Positions 33,035 to 42,322 of a stretch of 43,299 nt of DNA are shown here, piece by piece. The translations under genes were made by a program, and so were the position numbers. Origin of the DNA: Sphaerochaeta sp. (GTDB taxonomy: Bacteria; Spirochaetota; Spirochaetia; Sphaerochaetales; Sphaerochaetaceae); NCBI GenBank assembly GCA_018399495.1, contig JAGYOG010000022.1, positions 1-43,299 on the forward strand. Direction: 5' to 3'. Numbering within the stretch: the first letter of the stretch is position 1; each line of letters opens with the position of its first letter. The notes under the pieces were generated by a model, which worked only from the letters and a program-made list of their open reading frames with translations, was not told the DNA's origin and searched no databases.

Positions 33035-33565
33035 ATGGAAGAGAAAGACATACTGGTACATGCCTGTTGCGGACCATGCAGTACCGCCAGCATCGAGAGA
33101 CTGCTCGAGGATGGTTGGAAGCCTATCCTGTACTTTTCAAATAGTAATATCTACCCCATGGAAGAGGCCCAGAGACGCTATGAGGCCTTGGTGGAAGTAG
33201 CACGTACCTACTCCTTGGCGGTAATCCATGAACACTATGACCACGAGCGATGGTTGGAAAGTGTTAAGGGTCATGAAAGTGAAAGGGAAGGGGGAACCAG
33301 ATGTAGTCTGTGTTTCGCCTACAACTTGAAGGAAGCTTCCCTCAAGGCTGAGGAGCTGGGGTTCAAGCATTTCACTACCACGTTAACGGTCAGTCGGTTC
33401 AAGAACAGCAAACGCATATTCAGTGTTGGGGAACAATTCCCTGGTTTTGAGCAGATTGATTTCAAGAAGAAAGGTGGATTTGAAAAGAGCGTACGCTTAA
33501 GCAAGGAGTTGGGGCTTTATCGTCAGCACTATTGCGGATGTGAATTCTCAATGCGCAAGGAGTAG
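33035..33565 (+). CDS. queH: Epoxyqueuosine reductase QueH
   Basis: The 176-residue enzyme (former DUF208) reduces epoxyqueuosine to queuosine in tRNA with a GUN anticodon, such as the tRNA-Asp in this window. Family cysteine motifs are all present: HACCGPCS (about residues 8-15), TRCSLCFAYNL near 88 and HYCGCEFS near the C-terminus, which bind the Fe-S cluster and a second metal. ATG 33035 is used by alignment; the frame is open upstream to 32972 but without a ribosome binding site, so the start is not firm. It replaces the unrelated QueG. Confidence 0.92.
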   Translation: MEEKDILVHACCGPCSTASIERLLEDGWKPILYFSNSNIYPMEEAQRRYEALVEVARTYSLAVIHEHYDHERWLESVKGHESEREGGTRCSLCFAYNLKEASLKAEELGFKHFTTTLTVSRFKNSKRIFSVGEQFPGFEQIDFKKKGGFEKSVRLSKELGLYRQHYCGCEFSMRKE

Positions 33566-33621
33566 GCTTTGCCTAGCTAGGGCCGAAATGCTATACTCTT
33601 CTGCCAAGGGGGAGAGCTGAT

Positions 33622-35157
33622 ATGTTTCGAAAATTACTGAAGTTCTTCACCGGAAGACTCTTCATCTCTCTCATTCTCATCTCCCTTCAGATTGCCATCC
33701 TTATAAACATCTTTGGGTTTGCGAAAAATGACGCCCTCTGGATTCAATTCCTGTCGGGACTGTCCATCATGATGGCCCTTGTTGTAGTGGTACGAGACCT
33801 AAACCCTGCCTACAAAATTGGTTGGATGCTCATCTTTATGACCATCCCTGTTTATGGCGGGTTGTTCTATATCCTCTTTGGTACTCGTGGTCTGAATGCT
33901 CGCCTGCGTGCACGACTAGAACGACTGGAAGAACTCAACCAACGTGGAATGGAAGGTGGTGCTTACAGTAACCTCCTCCCGATGAAAGCGCTTTCGGCAT
34001 ACTCAAGGACGCTTGCAAGGCAAGCCCAGTACATTGCAAATATCAGTTCCTACCCGGTGTGGGGGAATACTGAAGTTGAATACTTCGAGAGTGGAGAGGA
34101 CTGGGTAAAGGATGTCTTGATCGAGTTGAAAAAGGCCAAGACGTTTATCTTTCTTGAGTTTTTCATCATTGGGGAGGGAGAAATCTGGGATTTAGTACTT
34201 GCCGTACTCCTCGAGAAGCGTATGCAAGGAGTCCGCGTTTGTCTCATGTACGACGATGTTGGTTCCATTTTTGACATTCCAACCCACTACGACCGAAAAC
34301 TTCGTTCCTTGGGCCTTGAGGTAGTAGCCTTCAATCCATTAAAAGCCCACCTGAACAGTCGCTCAAACAGCAGGGACCACCGTAAGGTATTGGTCATTGA
34401 TGGTAACGTCGGGTATACCGGAGGCATGAATATTGCCGATGAGTATGCCAACCGGAAGATTAGGTTCGGTCATTGGAAGGACACTGCGGTAAAGCTCAGA
34501 GGGGACGCTGTGTGGAGCCTCTCCCAGATGTTCCTTCAACTCTGGGCTTTCTCCATAGGGCAGCCTATGGATTACTACGCATACCGTCCAACAGTAACCT
34601 GTAAGACTGATGGCTTCGTCCAGCCGTTTGCCGATAACCCATTGGACAATGAGAATGTTGCAGAAAATGCGTACATCCAGATTATCAGCATGGCAAAAAA
34701 GTACGTCTGGATTACAACTCCCTATCTTATCCTCGATAATGAGATGCTTACCGCGTTGAAGATTGCTGCCCAAAGTGGTGTGGATGTGCGTATCATAACC
34801 CCACATAAGCCTGATAAGTGGTACGTCTTTGCGGTGACAAGGGAGAATTACCGACCCTTGTTGGAGTCCGGGGTGAAGATATATGAGTATATCCCAGGGT
34901 TTCTGCATGCAAAGATGTTCGTCAGTGATGACCGCGTTGCCATAATTGGTACGATCAACATGGATTACCGTTCATTTTATTTGCACTTTGAAAATGGGGT
35001 GGTATTTTATGGTTCCTCTGTTGTGCAGAAAGTGCATGCTGACATACGGAATACCTTGGATGTTAGTAGAAGGATTACGATGGATTTTGTAAAGAACCGC
35101 TCATGGGTTAAAAAGCTTGCTGGGATGGTCTTGAAATTGGCTGCCCCGTTGTTATAG
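33622..35157 (+). CDS. cls: Cardiolipin synthase
   Basis: The 511-residue inner-membrane enzyme makes cardiolipin from two phosphatidylglycerol molecules. Two N-terminal hydrophobic helices (about 10-65) precede the PLDNT region YKIGWMLIFMTIPVYGGLFY. The two phospholipase D motifs are NSRDHRKVLVIDG with GYTGGMNIADEY (about 248-275) and HAKMFVSDDRVAIIGTINMD (about 432-451). The first reads HRKxxxxD and the second HAKxxxxD, so both HKD sites are intact. GGGGGAG precedes the ATG. The following sugar kinase begins 8 bases after the stop. Confidence 0.93.
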   Translation: MFRKLLKFFTGRLFISLILISLQIAILINIFGFAKNDALWIQFLSGLSIMMALVVVVRDLNPAYKIGWMLIFMTIPVYGGLFYILFGTRGLNARLRARLERLEELNQRGMEGGAYSNLLPMKALSAYSRTLARQAQYIANISSYPVWGNTEVEYFESGEDWVKDVLIELKKAKTFIFLEFFIIGEGEIWDLVLAVLLEKRMQGVRVCLMYDDVGSIFDIPTHYDRKLRSLGLEVVAFNPLKAHLNSRSNSRDHRKVLVIDGNVGYTGGMNIADEYANRKIRFGHWKDTAVKLRGDAVWSLSQMFLQLWAFSIGQPMDYYAYRPTVTCKTDGFVQPFADNPLDNENVAENAYIQIISMAKKYVWITTPYLILDNEMLTALKIAAQSGVDVRIITPHKPDKWYVFAVTRENYRPLLESGVKIYEYIPGFLHAKMFVSDDRVAIIGTINMDYRSFYLHFENGVVFYGSSVVQKVHADIRNTLDVSRRITMDFVKNRSWVKKLAGMVLKLAAPLL

Positions 35158-35165
35158 GAGGAAGC

Positions 35166-35801
35166 ATGCAATTTCTGAATTATGGTTCAGTCAATATTGA
35201 TCTGATTTTCACGGTAGACCACATTGTAAGGGGAGGGGAGACGCTGCAAAGCACATCCCTGACTAAAAGTGCTGGGGGAAAAGGAGCAAACCAGAGTGCT
35301 GCCCTTGCAAAAGCTGGTGCGGAGGTTTTTCATGCAGGAAAAATTGGTGATGATGGTAGCTTCCTACTGGAGTTGCTTTCAAGCTATGGCGTTGATATCT
35401 CACTCATTCGTAGGTATGACGGTGCTACAGGACAGGCCTTAATACAGCTTGATAGCCAAAAACAGAATGCAATCATCCTCTACGGAGGAGGAAATGTTGC
35501 AATTACCACCAACGAAATTGATGAAGCGCTTCAACGGTTTTCTCCTGGTGATATGCTGGTACTCCAGAATGAGATTGTCCACAGTGGTTATTTGATCCGT
35601 GAAGCTAAGAAACGCGGAATGAAAGTTTGTATGAACCTAGCACCCTTTGATCCAAGTTTGCGAGAACTCCCTCTCGGTCTTCTGGATTTATTGGTGGTTA
35701 ACGAAACTAGCCGGAGCAAAACCTGGCCAATCTTCCCGAGGGTAGTGCTTCTCCGATATTCTGGAACAGCTTGTAACCCAAATTCATTCCCCAAGTTGTA
35801 A
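35166..35801 (+). pseudogene. Ribokinase-family sugar kinase, frameshifted and truncated
   Basis: The intact first 180 codons show PfkB/ribokinase features: FLNYGSVNIDLIFTVDHIV, KSAGGKGANQSAALAKAG with the substrate glycines, and ending LLDLLVVNET. The frame is then lost: LAGAKPG, NLPEGSAS and DILEQLVTQ appear in three different frames (35715-35790), and the ATP-binding half with the GAGD catalytic motif is absent, replaced by insertion-sequence debris. It begins at ATG 35166 after AGGAGG, 8 bases behind cls. It is not functional. Confidence 0.85.
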
Positions 35802-35970
35802 CATGTTTACATAAAGTTACTCAAAATAGTTGTTCTCCAGCACAATTTGGGTTTAGAGGTTTTACTTTATATACATGCTACAATTCCGTAGCATGGAAAA
35901 AACAAGATAGCCCCAAACTCTCTGAACCGAAAATCGTAGACGTCTATAATAAAACAAGGCACTGGTATAC
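35802..35970. other. Junction between the broken ribokinase and IS debris
   Basis: No gene is seen. The interval is AT-rich and holds a perfect 8-bp hairpin catgctac / gtagcatg with a 6-base loop (35874-35895). Confidence 0.5.
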
Positions 35971-36880
35971 CATAATGACAGCGCCTACTGGGACCCGGAA
36001 AGAAACAGACCAGACATACCCGCAAGATTACTGGGCAAAAGACTTGCCAAGGATGGCCCCATCATCATACAATCGCTACAGTTCTGACCATGTAGCAGAA
36101 GATTTTGGCAATGTTTCAGGTATCCACCACTTCTCTCGTGGGTGAAAGTGCTTGTCCTTGATGATATCATCAAGGACTGGATCTCGGGAAACACTCTGAA
36201 GGGAGCCTTCGGCAAGAATGAATCAAAAGTGATACTCGGCATGGCTGAATATCTGATATGCACAGAAAAGGCATTCTCCTGGTGTGGGATTGGGCTGCTG
36301 GGTCGTAATCCCAAGATCGAGCACATGACTTCCCAGTCTGTCTCAGATTTTTTTATCCCTCTCAACAACGACAGAAGGAACACGTTCTATGCAAGCTGAT
36401 GAAGGCCAACAGGTGTGAGAAGGGATATTTCTGTTTCGATTCCTCAAATATCGGCTGTCGCAATACGGAGACCAACCCCTTGGTCGAGTATGGCTATACT
36501 CACGGGCATATAGCCTGCCCCAGGTGAACATTGCAACTCTTTGCCAGGCAGGACACCATGGTTCCCATCCTTTCTCTCACCTACAATGGCTCGCGCCACG
36601 ACAGTACGACCATAAAGAACTCACCAGGACGCCCTGAAAAAGCTGGATTTGAAGCGTATCTGCATCACACTCGACATGTCGCTTACAGCAAAGCTAATCT
36701 GGAACTTCTTTACGAAGAAGGCTTCGAATTTCCTCATATGTGTGTACCAAGGAGTATTTCCTGTATGAGGTCATCGATTCGCTGAAAGACAGGCTGTATA
36801 CTCTTGAAGCCAGGACAGAGGTCCTGGATTCCAAGGGCAAGGAGCAGGTCATCCAATGTGCCTTTCCAAGCCCCTCATAA
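35971..36880 (+). pseudogene. Remnant of an IS1634/IS4-like DDE transposase
   Basis: Pieces of one transposase run along the plus strand in shifting frames: HNDSAYWDPERNRP, LVLDDIIKDWISGNTLKGAFG (36147 on), AEYLICTEKAFSWC, GYFCFDSSNIGCRNTE with a candidate first catalytic Asp, LSLTYNGSRHDSTTIKN, KRICITLDMS with a candidate second Asp, SKANLELLYEEGFEF and YEVIDSLKDRLYTLEARTE. At least five stops or frame changes separate them. The C-terminal domain with the catalytic Glu is missing. It ends where the IS3-family element begins. Confidence 0.7.
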
Positions 36881-37656
36881 GGGATGGGCGCCGTATTGTA
36901 CCAATGTACAAAGTCTGCATACCAAACCCGTGCAGCCTCCAGGTTTTCGAACATCTTTGGATATCCAACAGAATACTTCAACGTCTTGTGCCATGACTCA
37001 ATGTGGGCATTGTCATTGCTGCACCTTGGTCGTGAATAGCTCCTGCTTATCATCAGTGAATCCAGGAATACCGCTAGGGTCATACCCCTCATGGGATGGC
37101 CATTATCGGCATGGACGATGACAGGGATAACCTTCAGATCTCGGGTGACCCTGGCAAACAACAGCATGGAAAGCTCATCGGACTCATGGGTCTCTATGCA
37201 CCAACCAATAATACTGCGATCAAACAGGTCGATTATGGTATAGGCATACAGGAATATTCCCCTCACCGGGGTTTTCAGCCAGGTAATATCCCACGTCCAA
37301 AATTGGTTCGGTCCTGTCACCTCAAGCTGGGTGCTTTCCCTTACGGCTTGGGGTTTTCTGCTCTCGCTTCGATGTGCCAGTGCACCACGTTTTCTCAGGA
37401 TCCGGTACATGCTGGAGGTACTTGCTATGTAAGTACCTTCTTGTGCCAGGGTTGCCACAATCTGTTCAGGGGTAGAATCAGCAAAACGCTTGCTGGTGGC
37501 CACCTCATACAGGGCATCCCACTCCTCTTGGCTGAGCGCCCGCTTGCTGGTGGGACGGCTGCATCCCTTGCGCCTGTCCCGTAGTCCCTTGCTCCTCCAG
37601 TTCTGGATGGTCCTGGGAGTGATGCCGAGGAACCTGCAAGTGGTCTTCTCGGCCAC
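36694..37656 (-). CDS. IS3-family transposase OrfB with a foreign C-terminus
   Basis: The frame encodes 320 residues beginning at GTG; the same frame continues upstream to the A9 run, so the natural product is an OrfAB fusion. The rve-type DDE core is visible: WTWDITWLKT (Asp, about 120), VHADNGHPM (Asp, about 185) and NDNAHIESWHKTLKY (Glu, about 220). Up to YEGLGK the sequence is IS3-like; the last 50 or so residues (from HWMTCSLPLESRT on) are the reverse strand of the neighbouring IS1634-like remnant, not IS3. The C-terminal end and right terminus of the element are therefore lost, and the transposase is probably inactive. Confidence 0.8.
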   Translation of the reverse strand: MAEKTTCRFLGITPRTIQNWRSKGLRDRRKGCSRPTSKRALSQEEWDALYEVATSKRFADSTPEQIVATLAQEGTYIASTSSMYRILRKRGALAHRSESRKPQAVRESTQLEVTGPNQFWTWDITWLKTPVRGIFLYAYTIIDLFDRSIIGWCIETHESDELSMLLFARVTRDLKVIPVIVHADNGHPMRGMTLAVFLDSLMISRSYSRPRCSNDNAHIESWHKTLKYSVGYPKMFENLEAARVWYADFVHWYNTAPIPYEGLGKAHWMTCSLPLESRTSVLASRVYSLSFSESMTSYRKYSLVHTYEEIRSLLRKEVPD

Positions 37657-37715
37657 TCCAAGGTCCTTCGCTTCCTGTATGAAGCAGAGGATCTCCGCCT
37701 TTTCGGCTTCGGATG

Positions 37716-38225
37716 TCAGTTCTCCTCGTCCTCCCGGAACAGATTTGGATGTTTTTTTTTAAGCAACAACAGCACCGCTGCATCGGCCAGGGCCTTTTCC
37801 TTCACTGACAGTTCCCGTTCCTTGGCCTTCAGTTCTTTCTCCAGCTGCTTCTTCTCTTTCTTGAGATTGGTGTTCTCATTCTTCAGTTCACTCTGCTTGT
37901 CCTGTACCATGCCGGCCAACTCCTGTTCCCAGAGGGGAAGATGTTCGGAGTGAAGCCCTTGCTTCCTTAGCCATTCTCCACGGCTCTCATCGTCCAGCAT
38001 CTTGCTTTCCAGCAAAAGGGCGAGTTTCTCTCCGGGACTCCTGTTTGACGGTGTCAGCTCGTCTGTGGAATCCAGGGTCAGTTTACCTGCTTTGTGCTTC
38101 TCTATCCAGCTGTTGATTGTCGTGCTGCATATCCCGGTTTCCTTGGACACCTGGTATACACTTTTTGTTCCATTCTCGACCACTCTACGCACTATGGAAC
38201 TCTTGAATCCTTTCGAATATCTCAT
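37716..38225 (-). CDS. IS3-family OrfA
   Basis: The 169-residue protein has an N-terminal helix-turn-helix (KGFKSSIVRRVVENGTKSVYQVSKE, shown in part as YQVSKETGICSTTINSW) and a long Lys/Glu coiled coil (about 105-155, KNENTNLKKEKKQLEKELK). OrfA binds the terminal repeats and pairs with OrfAB. The protein ends 15 codons after an A9 run that allows the -1 shift into orfB. It is longer than the usual 90-120 residues. Its ribosome binding site sits in a hairpin loop. Confidence 0.85.
   Translation of the reverse strand: MRYSKGFKSSIVRRVVENGTKSVYQVSKETGICSTTINSWIEKHKAGKLTLDSTDELTPSNRSPGEKLALLLESKMLDDESRGEWLRKQGLHSEHLPLWEQELAGMVQDKQSELKNENTNLKKEKKQLEKELKAKERELSVKEKALADAAVLLLLKKKHPNLFREDEEN
37752..37760 (-). 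other. Slippery A9 site for -1 frameshifting (orfA to orfB)
   Basis: Nine A residues on the minus strand read CTT AAA AAA AAA CAT in orfA. Slipping back one base enters the orfB frame as AAA ACA TCC, which is open through to the DDE domain. This is the usual IS3-family device to make OrfAB. Confidence 0.7.
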
Positions 38226-38229
38226 CTAG

Positions 38230-38251
38230 TTTCGCTTTCCTCCTAGCGAAA
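38230..38251 (-). promoter_or_regulatory. Hairpin presenting the orfA ribosome binding site
   Basis: Arms tttcgct (38230-38236) and agcgaaa (38245-38251) pair over 7 bp around the loop ttcctcct, which on the minus strand holds AGGAGG, 13 bases before the orfA ATG. Such folds can damp transposase translation. Confidence 0.5.
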
Positions 38252-38558
38252 ACTATTGTGACAGCTACTGATCCTCTTACTCCTTTATAGTAGTTGTTAC
38301 ATCTATATAATATGTTGTATGTAAGAAGATGTCAATAGGAAAATATTAATAAATTGTTATAATAAAAGAAGTTATATAATGTCATATGTTAGAAGAAGTA
38401 ACCTATAACATATACCAATAACATCTCACATTACATAAGTTATTCATGAAAATATGTAAGAAGTACCCACTTATGACATGGTAAAAACGTTAAATCAGAG
38501 TTGGATTGGCTAATAAAGAAGAAATATAACTTGTGGCACACCCTAAGGTGTGACAAAA
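38252..38558. other. AT-rich non-coding stretch
   Basis: No gene is supported. The region (about 38280-38520) is strongly AT-rich, with repeated words like atatgtta / taacatat (38384-38391 pairing with 38406-38413) and gttatataatg. A small hairpin cacacc-ctaa-ggtgtg lies at 38537-38552. It may include the lost end of the IS3 element. Confidence 0.5.
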
Positions 38559-38580
38559 GACATGTACAAAGGTACCTGTC
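38559..38580 (-). terminator. Terminator of the AraC regulator gene
   Basis: On the minus strand, gacaggtac pairs with gtacatgtc (one mismatch) around loop cttt and is followed by ttttgtc, about 50 bases after the araC-type gene stop. Confidence 0.6.
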
Positions 38581-38628
38581 ACTTCTGACAAGAGGTGCAT
38601 GGGAGAAGTTACGTATCTTCTTCCAAAC

Positions 38629-39420
38629 TTACAGGCCGAGAAGTTGTAAGTGTGACTTTCGGTAAGATGATGGACTACTTCCTGTGGATTGCTTGAATCG
38701 TTTGGAGAAATGGAACTCAGAACAAAACTGCAGTTTCTCCGAAATTTCCTTAATGGATTGGTTTGTGCTGGTAAGCAGCGCGCGAGCCACTTCCAGTTGA
38801 AGATTGGAGTAATATCGCATTGGGGTGGTATTCATGCGTTTCTTGAACAATCGAACAAAATAGGAAGGATCGAGCTGTACATGGTCAGCGACAATCTGAA
38901 GATTCAAATTGTCGAAGACATGACGTTGCATGTATCGGATGGCTTTCTCGAGGTGTACATTCTCCCCTTGATTCTCTTCCAGCTTTGTACCGGCGGCTAG
39001 GTTGTACAAGAGACCGAGCATCTGGTAGCAGGCGCTGATGCGTAACTCCCGCAATTGGCTGAGTCCCTTGTCTCTCACTTCTTCAAAGAAGAATCGCCAG
39101 TTGGTTCCTAGGTGTATGGGGTTCATCTTTTCCAGTTTGTTCACCAAACCCTGTTCTTCGGGACAGCTGATCAGCGTGGCGTAATAGGTGAGACCTGCCT
39201 GACGGTCGGCCTCGATTGCATGCACTGTTCCACCGGTGGTGACAAACAGTGAGCCTGGAAAGATTGTGTAGCGGCTCTGGGCATTGCTGAAGGTACCGCT
39301 GCCACTTACAAAGTAGTGTACTTCGAACTGTCCCGGCTCGTGATTATGCACCCGCTGATGCCACAGCAGTTCCTGTTCTTCATGCATCTGGAATACAAAG
39401 ACAGCATCCAATAGTTCCAT
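38629..39420 (-). CDS. AraC-family regulator, probably of xylose genes
   Basis: The 263-residue protein has an N-terminal cupin-like sensor domain (HNHEPGQFEVHYFVSGSG near residue 26 is the usual His-rich strand) and a C-terminal double helix-turn-helix from about residue 160: LEKAIRYMQRHVFDNLNL, DPSYFVRLFKKRMNTTPMRYY and SEFHFSKRFKQSTGSSPSSYR, in the canonical AraC order. It is divergent from xylB across 86 bases, so it most likely activates xylBA in response to xylose. That ligand is an inference from context. No strong ribosome binding site is seen before ATG 39420. Confidence 0.88.
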   Translation of the reverse strand: MELLDAVFVFQMHEEQELLWHQRVHNHEPGQFEVHYFVSGSGTFSNAQSRYTIFPGSLFVTTGGTVHAIEADRQAGLTYYATLISCPEEQGLVNKLEKMNPIHLGTNWRFFFEEVRDKGLSQLRELRISACYQMLGLLYNLAAGTKLEENQGENVHLEKAIRYMQRHVFDNLNLQIVADHVQLDPSYFVRLFKKRMNTTPMRYYSNLQLEVARALLTSTNQSIKEISEKLQFCSEFHFSKRFKQSTGSSPSSYRKSHLQLLGL

Positions 39421-39506
39421 AAGTCAATAATACATATGTTTTCACAATCTTGTCTATGGTATTCATGCCCTCAATGGGTAATGCTATAGCAAAGGAGAGG
39501 ATTTGT

Positions 39507-40985
39507 ATGCAAGTTGTTGTAGGAATTGATACTGGCACGCAGAGCACCAAGGTACTCTGTTATGATGCCGAGAAGAAGCAAGTCCTGTTGACCGTCAGTG
39601 CTTCCCATGAGATGGAGAGCCAGGATGATGGGACACGTGAGCAAGAAGCTGTATGGTATCTGGATGCAATCAGATCCTGCTTTGCCCAGATAGATCCAAA
39701 GATCAAGGAGCAAGTGGTTGCGATCGGTGTCTCTGGCCAACAACATGGCTTTGTCCCTGTTGGGAAGGATGGAGAAGTGCTTGCACCGGTTAAGCTTTGG
39801 TGTGATACCTCCACCAAGGCACAGTGTGACGAACTAACTCAAAAACTTGGTGGAGAAGACCGGGTATTTGAGCTGTTGGGAAACCAGATTCTCCCCGGCT
39901 ATACCTTGTCAAAGATTTTACACCTGAAACAGCACAGGGCCGAAGCATATGAAAAGCTGGCTCATATCCTTCTTCCCCATGATTACATTAATTATTATCT
40001 GACTGGAGTCTACAGTGCTGAAGCAGGAGATGCCTCAGGTACTGCATTCTTTGACGTCAAGAAGAAGGAGTGGAGCAGGGAAGTACTACAGGCGGTAGAT
40101 GAGGATCGTGATCTCTTCAGTATGTTGCCACCCATCACAAAGGCAGGGCAACCAGCGGGTACCGTACAAGCATCCACGGCAAAGGATCTTGGCATTCCAG
40201 AAGGGATTCCAGTCTCCTGTGGTGCAGGGGACAATATGGCAGGGGCCATTGGAACCGGTTGTGTGGGTAAGGGCGACCTTACCATGAGCATGGGTACCAG
40301 TGGTACGCTATTTGGGTACAGTGATGCTTGTATGACTGACCGTAAAGGAAGACTCGCAGCCTTCTGTTCTTCCACCGGTGGCTATTTGCCTCTCTTGTGT
40401 ACCATGAACTGTACCATAACCACCGAATCGGTTAGACAGCTCTTCGGCTATGATGTCAAGGAACTCGACAGTCTGGCGGCGAAGGCTACAATCGGATGTG
40501 AAGGTGTGACCATGCTTCCTTTCTTCAATGGGGAGCGAGTGCCTAACCTGCCTCACGGAAAGGGTGTGATTGCAGGACTGGATATGGGGAACATGAAGAT
40601 TGAGAATATTGCTCGTGCTGCCTTGGAAAGTTCGATCTATGCTATGAAGGGTGGATTGGATGCCTTCGGGGATCTTGGTTTTATTCCCAAGCGGATTATT
40701 CTCACCGGAGGTGGCGCAAAGAGTGCCATCTGGAGACAGATTGCGTGTGATGTAATGCAGTTGCCGGTTTCTGTGCCGGAGGTTGGAGAGAGCGCCGCCT
40801 TTGGTGCTGCTCTCCAAGCACTTTGGACCCTCAAGGGAGGGTCGATCGTAGCCCTTGCATCTGAGCATGTGCGCTTTGATGATGTAAAGGGTTGTGAACC
40901 AAACAAGGAAGTAGGAGCGCAGTATGCAAAGGTATACCAGCGTTATCAATCGTATGTTGAGGCGATGACGCCTTTATTTCAGTAG
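39507..40985 (+). CDS. xylB: Xylulokinase
   Basis: The 492-residue FGGY-family kinase phosphorylates D-xylulose to xylulose-5-phosphate. Motifs are [12 protein letters not shown] (residues 6-17, ATP/phosphate loop), SGQQHGFVP near 78, [14 protein letters not shown] near 236 with the catalytic Asp, and a C-terminal [15 protein letters not shown] adenosine-binding motif. ATG 39507 follows AAAGGAGAGG; the open frame runs 19 codons further upstream without a good site. It is 8 bases ahead of xylA, so the two form an operon. Confidence 0.94.
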   Translation: MQVVVGIDTGTQSTKVLCYDAEKKQVLLTVSASHEMESQDDGTREQEAVWYLDAIRSCFAQIDPKIKEQVVAIGVSGQQHGFVPVGKDGEVLAPVKLWCDTSTKAQCDELTQKLGGEDRVFELLGNQILPGYTLSKILHLKQHRAEAYEKLAHILLPHDYINYYLTGVYSAEAGDASGTAFFDVKKKEWSREVLQAVDEDRDLFSMLPPITKAGQPAGTVQASTAKDLGIPEGIPVSCGAGDNMAGAIGTGCVGKGDLTMSMGTSGTLFGYSDACMTDRKGRLAAFCSSTGGYLPLLCTMNCTITTESVRQLFGYDVKELDSLAAKATIGCEGVTMLPFFNGERVPNLPHGKGVIAGLDMGNMKIENIARAALESSIYAMKGGLDAFGDLGFIPKRIILTGGGAKSAIWRQIACDVMQLPVSVPEVGESAAFGAALQALWTLKGGSIVALASEHVRFDDVKGCEPNKEVGAQYAKVYQRYQSYVEAMTPLFQ

Positions 40986-40993
40986 GAGGATGT

Positions 40994-42322
40994 ATGCAGT
41001 ATTTTGTTGGAGATCAGGAATATTTTAAGGGTATTGGAAAGATTGCGTTTGAGGGAAAGGGTAGCAAGAACCCTCTTGCATTCAAGTATTATGATGCCAA
41101 GAAGATGATTGGCGGTAAGACGATGGCCGAGCATCTTCGTTTTGCGACTGCCTACTGGCATAGCTTCTGTGCTGATGGGACGGACCCCTTTGGTAGTTCC
41201 ACCATGGATTTCCCCTTCAGAAAGTCTGATCCATATGCAAATGCAGTAGCCAAGGCTGATGCAGCATTCGAGTTTTTCACCAAGCTGGGGACTCCCTACT
41301 ATTGTTTCCATGATGTAGATGCTTCTCCCGATAGTGAAGATGCCGTGACTTATGAGAAGACCTTTCACAAGATTGCGGATGAATTGCTTGCAAGGCAGAA
41401 AGCAAGTGGCGTGAAATTGCTTTGGAATACCGCAAATGTGTTCACGCATCCTATCTACATGAATGGAGCTGCGACCAACCCCGACTTCCACGTGGTTGCT
41501 CGTGCCGCTGTCCAGGTAAAGAACAGTCTAGATGTGAACGTGCAACTCGGCGGGCAGAATTATGTCTTCTGGGGTGGTAGAGAAGGGTACATGAGTCTCC
41601 TGAACACAGACATGAAGCGGGAACAGGATCATTTGGCACAATTTCTTACCATGGCACGTGACTATGGACGGAGCATTGGGTTCAAGGGCACCTTCTTGAT
41701 TGAGCCCAAGCCAATGGAGCCGACCAAACACCAGTATGACTATGATGCTGCCACTACGATTGGGTTCCTCAAGGAGTATGGTCTGGATAAGGATTTCAAG
41801 TGCAATATTGAAGCCAACCATGCTACTCTGGCCGGCCACACCTTCGACCATGATTTGCTGGTTTCAGCAAGCCGCGGAATGCTCGGCAGTGTTGATGCAA
41901 ACCAGGGTGATCCAATCAACGGATGGGATACTGATGAGTTCCCAACTGATGTGTATGCTACTACAATGGCAATGCTGGTCATCTTGCGATATGGTGGATT
42001 GGGTAGTGGTGGTCTGAACTTCGATGCGAAACGAAGGCGTAACTCCACAGACCTTGAAGACCTTTTCATAGCTCATATCGGTGGTATGGACAGTTTTGCC
42101 CTTGGGTTTGAAATAGCCCACAAGATTATTGAGGAAGGGATGTTCGATACCTTCGTGAAGAATCGTTATGCATCGTTTGATGCTGGGGATGGAAAGAAAT
42201 TTGAGGATGGTTCCATGGATCTTGCTTCTCTTGCCGCAATCGGTCGTAATGTACAGATTGAGAAACGCAGTGGAAAGCAGGAGTACCTGAACAATCTGGT
42301 GAATTCCTACCTATTTGGTTAA
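40994..42322 (+). CDS. xylA: Xylose isomerase
   Basis: The 442-residue class II enzyme converts D-xylose to D-xylulose using two divalent metals. Visible signatures are FHDVDASPD with the catalytic His and Asp near residue 105, VFWGGREGY near 190, [16 protein letters not shown] near 235 with metal-binding Glu, and [17 protein letters not shown] near 275 plus the DANQGDP loop near 300. Its length (about 440) matches class II rather than the shorter actinobacterial class I. AGGAGG lies 6 bases before ATG. The 3' end overlaps the convergent AEC transporter gene by 4 bases. No xylose transporter is seen here. Confidence 0.96.
   Translation: MQYFVGDQEYFKGIGKIAFEGKGSKNPLAFKYYDAKKMIGGKTMAEHLRFATAYWHSFCADGTDPFGSSTMDFPFRKSDPYANAVAKADAAFEFFTKLGTPYYCFHDVDASPDSEDAVTYEKTFHKIADELLARQKASGVKLLWNTANVFTHPIYMNGAATNPDFHVVARAAVQVKNSLDVNVQLGGQNYVFWGGREGYMSLLNTDMKREQDHLAQFLTMARDYGRSIGFKGTFLIEPKPMEPTKHQYDYDAATTIGFLKEYGLDKDFKCNIEANHATLAGHTFDHDLLVSASRGMLGSVDANQGDPINGWDTDEFPTDVYATTMAMLVILRYGGLGSGGLNFDAKRRRNSTDLEDLFIAHIGGMDSFALGFEIAHKIIEEGMFDTFVKNRYASFDAGDGKKFEDGSMDLASLAAIGRNVQIEKRSGKQEYLNNLVNSYLFG

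Larger units (their letters stand above)
36870..38265 (-). mobile_element. IS3-family element, 3' end truncated
   Basis: The element comprises orfA (HTH and leucine zipper), a slippery A9 run, and orfB (DDE integrase core) on the minus strand. Its 3' end is lost at a junction near 36870 with the IS1634-like remnant, and no matching terminal inverted repeats were found. The limits are approximate. Confidence 0.7.
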
